64,000 bases of DNA from Rallus limicola. Lineage: Eukaryota > Chordata > Aves > Gruiformes > Rallidae. Below are positions 61,416 through 64,000 of this stretch, piece after piece. The stretch lies in assembly GCA_022605955.1 (NCBI GenBank), contig JAKCOZ010000002.1:71466783-71530782 (forward strand), read 5' to 3'. The position numbers and the translations under genes are program-made. Numbering within the stretch: position 1 is the stretch's first letter; each line of letters starts with the position of its first letter. The notes beneath the pieces were generated by a model. That model worked only from the letters and a program-made list of their open reading frames with translations, was not told the DNA's origin and did not search any database.

Positions 61416-61788
61416 CTTTTAAACATCTCCAGGGATGGTGACTCAACCACCTCCCTGGGTAGCCTGTTCCAATATCTGACAGCCCTTTCAGTAAAGAAAT
61501 TTTTCCTAATATCTAACCTGAACTTCCCCTGATGTAACTTCAGACCATTCCCCTTGTCCTGTCACTAGCTACCAGGGAGAAGAGACCAACTGACCCACCT
61601 CACTGAAACCACTTCTTAGGTATTTGTAGAGAGTAATAAGGTCTCCCCTCAGTCTCCTCCAGACTAAACAATTCCAGCTCCCTCAGCTGCTCCTTATAAG
61701 ACTTTGGTTCTAAAGCCTTCACCGGCTTTGTAGCCCTTCTCTGAACATGCTCGAGCATCTCAAGGTCCTCCTTGTAGTGAGGGGCCAG
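61416..61788 (-). mobile_element. CR1 body, inverted relative to its own 3' tail
   Basis: On the plus strand it runs CTTTTAAACATCTCCAGGGA, TGGTGACTCAACCACCTCCC, TGACAGCCCTTTCAGTAAAG, CTCCTCCAGACTAAACAATT and CCTTGTAGTGAGGGGCCAG, i.e. the CR1 ORF2 end and 3' region in reverse. It lacks the last ~100 bp of a normal CR1 3' end, which is unusual because CR1 copies are normally truncated only at the 5' side. The missing tail is found next to the other end in plus orientation (61796-61871). Together they look like one insertion rearranged by twin priming. Confidence 0.93.
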
Positions 61789-61795
61789 TGTTGCC

Positions 61796-61871
61796 CTTGG
61801 TGACGTGGTCTAGTGTTGGTCCTAGTAGGGCTGGATAGATGGTTGAACTCCAACCAAAACCATTCTATAAA
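61796..61871 (+). mobile_element. CR1 3' tail adjoining the inverted body
   Basis: CTTGGTGACGTGGTCTAGTG aligns with CTTAGGGATATGGTTTAGTG of the 39.9-kb copy. It is followed by GGATAGATGGTTGAACTCCA, where about 20 bp (the GATGATCTTAAAGGTCTT part) are missing, then ACCAAAACC and a terminal ATTCTATAAAATA. It starts only about 16-20 consensus bases after the point where the inverted body begins, so body and tail are nearly complementary parts of one element. Confidence 0.85.
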
Positions 61872-64000
61872 ATAGGAAAACTAGGGGCCTTAAAAGTAAC
61901 ATATATGGTGATGAAGATCAAGTCCAGGAAAACTGGTGGTACTTCCATAGATAAAGGTTGGACTAATGAATGAGAACATAAAATACCAAATAGAAAGATT
62001 TAGGCCCAGTAGAGCACAGTCCTTTTTAAAAACTAAGATGGAATCCGGTCTCAGCATTTAATGTGTGAAATCCAGGGGCATGTGTGTCAGGACCTCAAAT
62101 ACAGGCATGTATTGGAAAACCTCTTGCAACTAGAAAGCCTGGAGTCAAATGTGCCCTAAATGAGTTTATATACAAGGTGAGCAGTGTTTTCACATGATCA
62201 AGTCCGCAGTCAAAATACTTCATTAGCAATTTAACTGTGGGATAAGATAATATTTGGAAATCATCTATTAGACAGAAAAATTCATGCTGATCCATTTCAA
62301 AGTGAGCTCTGAGTTATGTGAAGTTATTTTCCCAGCAGCTGCTTTATACCAACTTTGAAAGATATTCTTAAGAAAGTCCTGACTACTAGAAATAGATGGA
62401 TATTTTGCTCAGTGTGGGGCAGCAATAAATCACGGGGGACCAAAATAAGGTTTAAAAGTGAGGAGATGACAGGAGTATATTCATTCATTTTGGTCCTAGA
62501 TGTCTCTGGGATTTATGCAGTTATAACATAAGCAGCAAAGCTCTTTCCTGTACAAATTGTCCTGAATTTTACATGCAAGTTCTAAACCCCTCCACTCAGC
62601 ATTTTCTTTCAAGTCTAATTCACAGAACTGTCACTTAGAAATTTACAGTCCAAACTGCAGATCATTTTGAACTGTGTCTATGGGATGGATTGTTATCTCA
62701 TTCTAAATAAACTGAAATAGTAAGTTGCATCCTACATCAGCTGGTACAAGAGAAATGAAACAGTGATTTTTCTGAAAGTATCACAGTTTAGTATGAAATG
62801 GAATTTTTTATGAGATTAAATTGGGGATGCAAACCAATTTTCAGTGAGTGTTTACAACTCTAACCTTAACACGTTGCTAACTGGGTTAGGTGGCAGTGAC
62901 TACTGTAGTTCTGACAATCACATCAGATATCCCAAGGAGGAACACTAACCAAGATGAAATATTGATTTAATGTGTGTAACAACAACCAAAAAAGAAGATA
63001 GTAGCGGTTCTATTAAATCAGGTTCTAAAAATCAGTTGTATCTCACTCCCTCATCTGAAGAGGGCTAAATCTTCCTGAAATAACATACACAATTTCTGTA
63101 ACTTAATTATGTATGACTAGCAGCCTTTAGGTTTTGTTAAGCAGTCAAAAGCTCCTGTAGAAACCTTATGAAAGGAAAAGACAAGTATTTGGTGGCTGAG
63201 GCATAAGCAGAGATGATGGCTGTATCCTTAGCAACATTGTCACTAGATAAACACTTAACACAGTCAAGTCCTGAAACACATCTTCAGACAATCTGACACT
63301 TGGGCTTAAACCTGCTGGAGTGAATTTCCACTCCATTACACTTAGCTACATTTCTCTTTGATATAGTGGTGTCACCTATCTGTAGTGTAGTGAATACTTT
63401 GGATAAGGGCAGGAGAGGCTAAGCTCCCAGGTTTTCAGTTGGCGCTACACAAGCACATTCCATAAAGTCAAGGATGCCTGAACAGCTTGTGATAGTACAT
63501 GTACATGGATCAGTTGTAATTCTGAGGTGAAATCCTGCTGCAATTCTGACCCATCCCATCATAAATCAGTCTCAGCTTAAACATTTTGTGGTTTTTAACA
63601 CCTATAATTATGCCATGATTATTAGGTTCAATTTTACAATAAATTAACATTAAAGGATGAAGAGGGAATCCTTTGCTCCACACACAAAATTAGCAATGAA
63701 TACTCTGAGAGAATTTGTGTGAAAACAGAAAAAATCCCAAATGATTATTTCTTTTGAGGTAGCATGATTCTGGATGCAGAGGTTTCTAGGCAGCTTTATT
63801 GGAAACCAGATATGTCTTGGAAAACAAATATGGTAGGACATAAGGATCAAGAAAAAGAGCAGGTAACTTTAAAAAAAAAAATCCAACCAGTAGAGTGAAA
63901 GCAAATTATAATTATGCTGAAAAATGAGAAGGACTTAGATCTAGAGAAAACTGAATGAAAAGCCTACTGTTAGTAAATATTTTCTGCCTCAAGCTGTTTA
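61872..64000. other. unique noncoding DNA to the window end
   Basis: I see no gene, RNA or interspersed repeat. Short frames (66 codons minus at 62095-62295 and 63650-63850) have no recognisable features. Confidence 0.5.

Noticed and set aside
1..64000. CRISPR arrays, operons, riboswitches or prokaryotic genes
   Set aside because: Composition, CR1 elements and LTRs show vertebrate DNA; no spaced direct-repeat array or tightly packed coding frames are present.

Overview
The window looks like AT-rich noncoding DNA from a bird, either a gene-poor intergenic stretch or the inside of one or more large introns. The main evidence is a dense scatter of 5'-truncated chicken-repeat-1 (CR1) LINE fragments. 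Most keep the typical CR1 3' end: a run reading roughly TTGGACTAGATGATCT, then TTCCAACC, then 8-bp ATTCTATG/ATTCTGTG units. There are also solo LTRs of one endogenous-retrovirus-like group that begins TGTCCT(A/G)GTT and ends AACCA(C/A)(A/C)ACA. An LTR family of this type together with several CR1 subfamilies fits a neoavian bird, but I cannot name the species. I see no protein-coding gene. The open reading frames are short and scattered over both strands. The only recognisable coding sequence is decayed CR1 ORF2.

Layout. 1-2.6 kb is unique AT-rich DNA with a (TAC)n microsatellite and a T-run/G-run. 2.6-3.3 kb is a CR1 copy. 3.3-9.3 kb is unique apart from a CR1 tail at 7.7 kb. 9.3-9.9 kb is an old decayed LTR. 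9.9-15.7 kb is unique. 15.7-17.1 kb is a repeat cluster: a CR1 tail, an opposite-strand CR1, and a well-preserved solo LTR with a perfect 5-bp target duplication (GTACC) and a CpG-rich core. 17.1-34 kb is unique DNA broken by CR1s at 22.3, 26.7, 29.0, 30.9 and 34.1 kb; the 30.9-kb copy is nearly identical to the 2.6-kb copy. 35.5-37.5 kb holds an unexplained 60-bp inverted repeat. 39.1-40.2 kb has an ancient CR1/L3-like remnant and a CR1 tail. 41.5 kb (TSD GATAT) and 44.3 kb (TSD AAACC) are two more solo LTRs in opposite orientations. 47.5, 50.4 and 58.7 kb have CR1 fragments. 61.4-61.9 kb is a CR1 whose body is inverted relative to its 3' tail, the arrangement expected from twin priming.

How the parts relate. 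No set of genes here works together. The window mainly records retrotransposition: one LTR group with at least three different U3 cores, and several CR1 age classes from very old to fairly recent. Many 15-27 bp tandem duplications lie in the unique DNA. The most informative observations are the twin-priming-like CR1, the 60-bp inverted repeat, the near-identical CR1 pair, and the LTR group with shared ends but exchanged internal sequence. Two short stretches with good splice-site geometry (49.72 and 55.5 kb) are listed as weak exon candidates.
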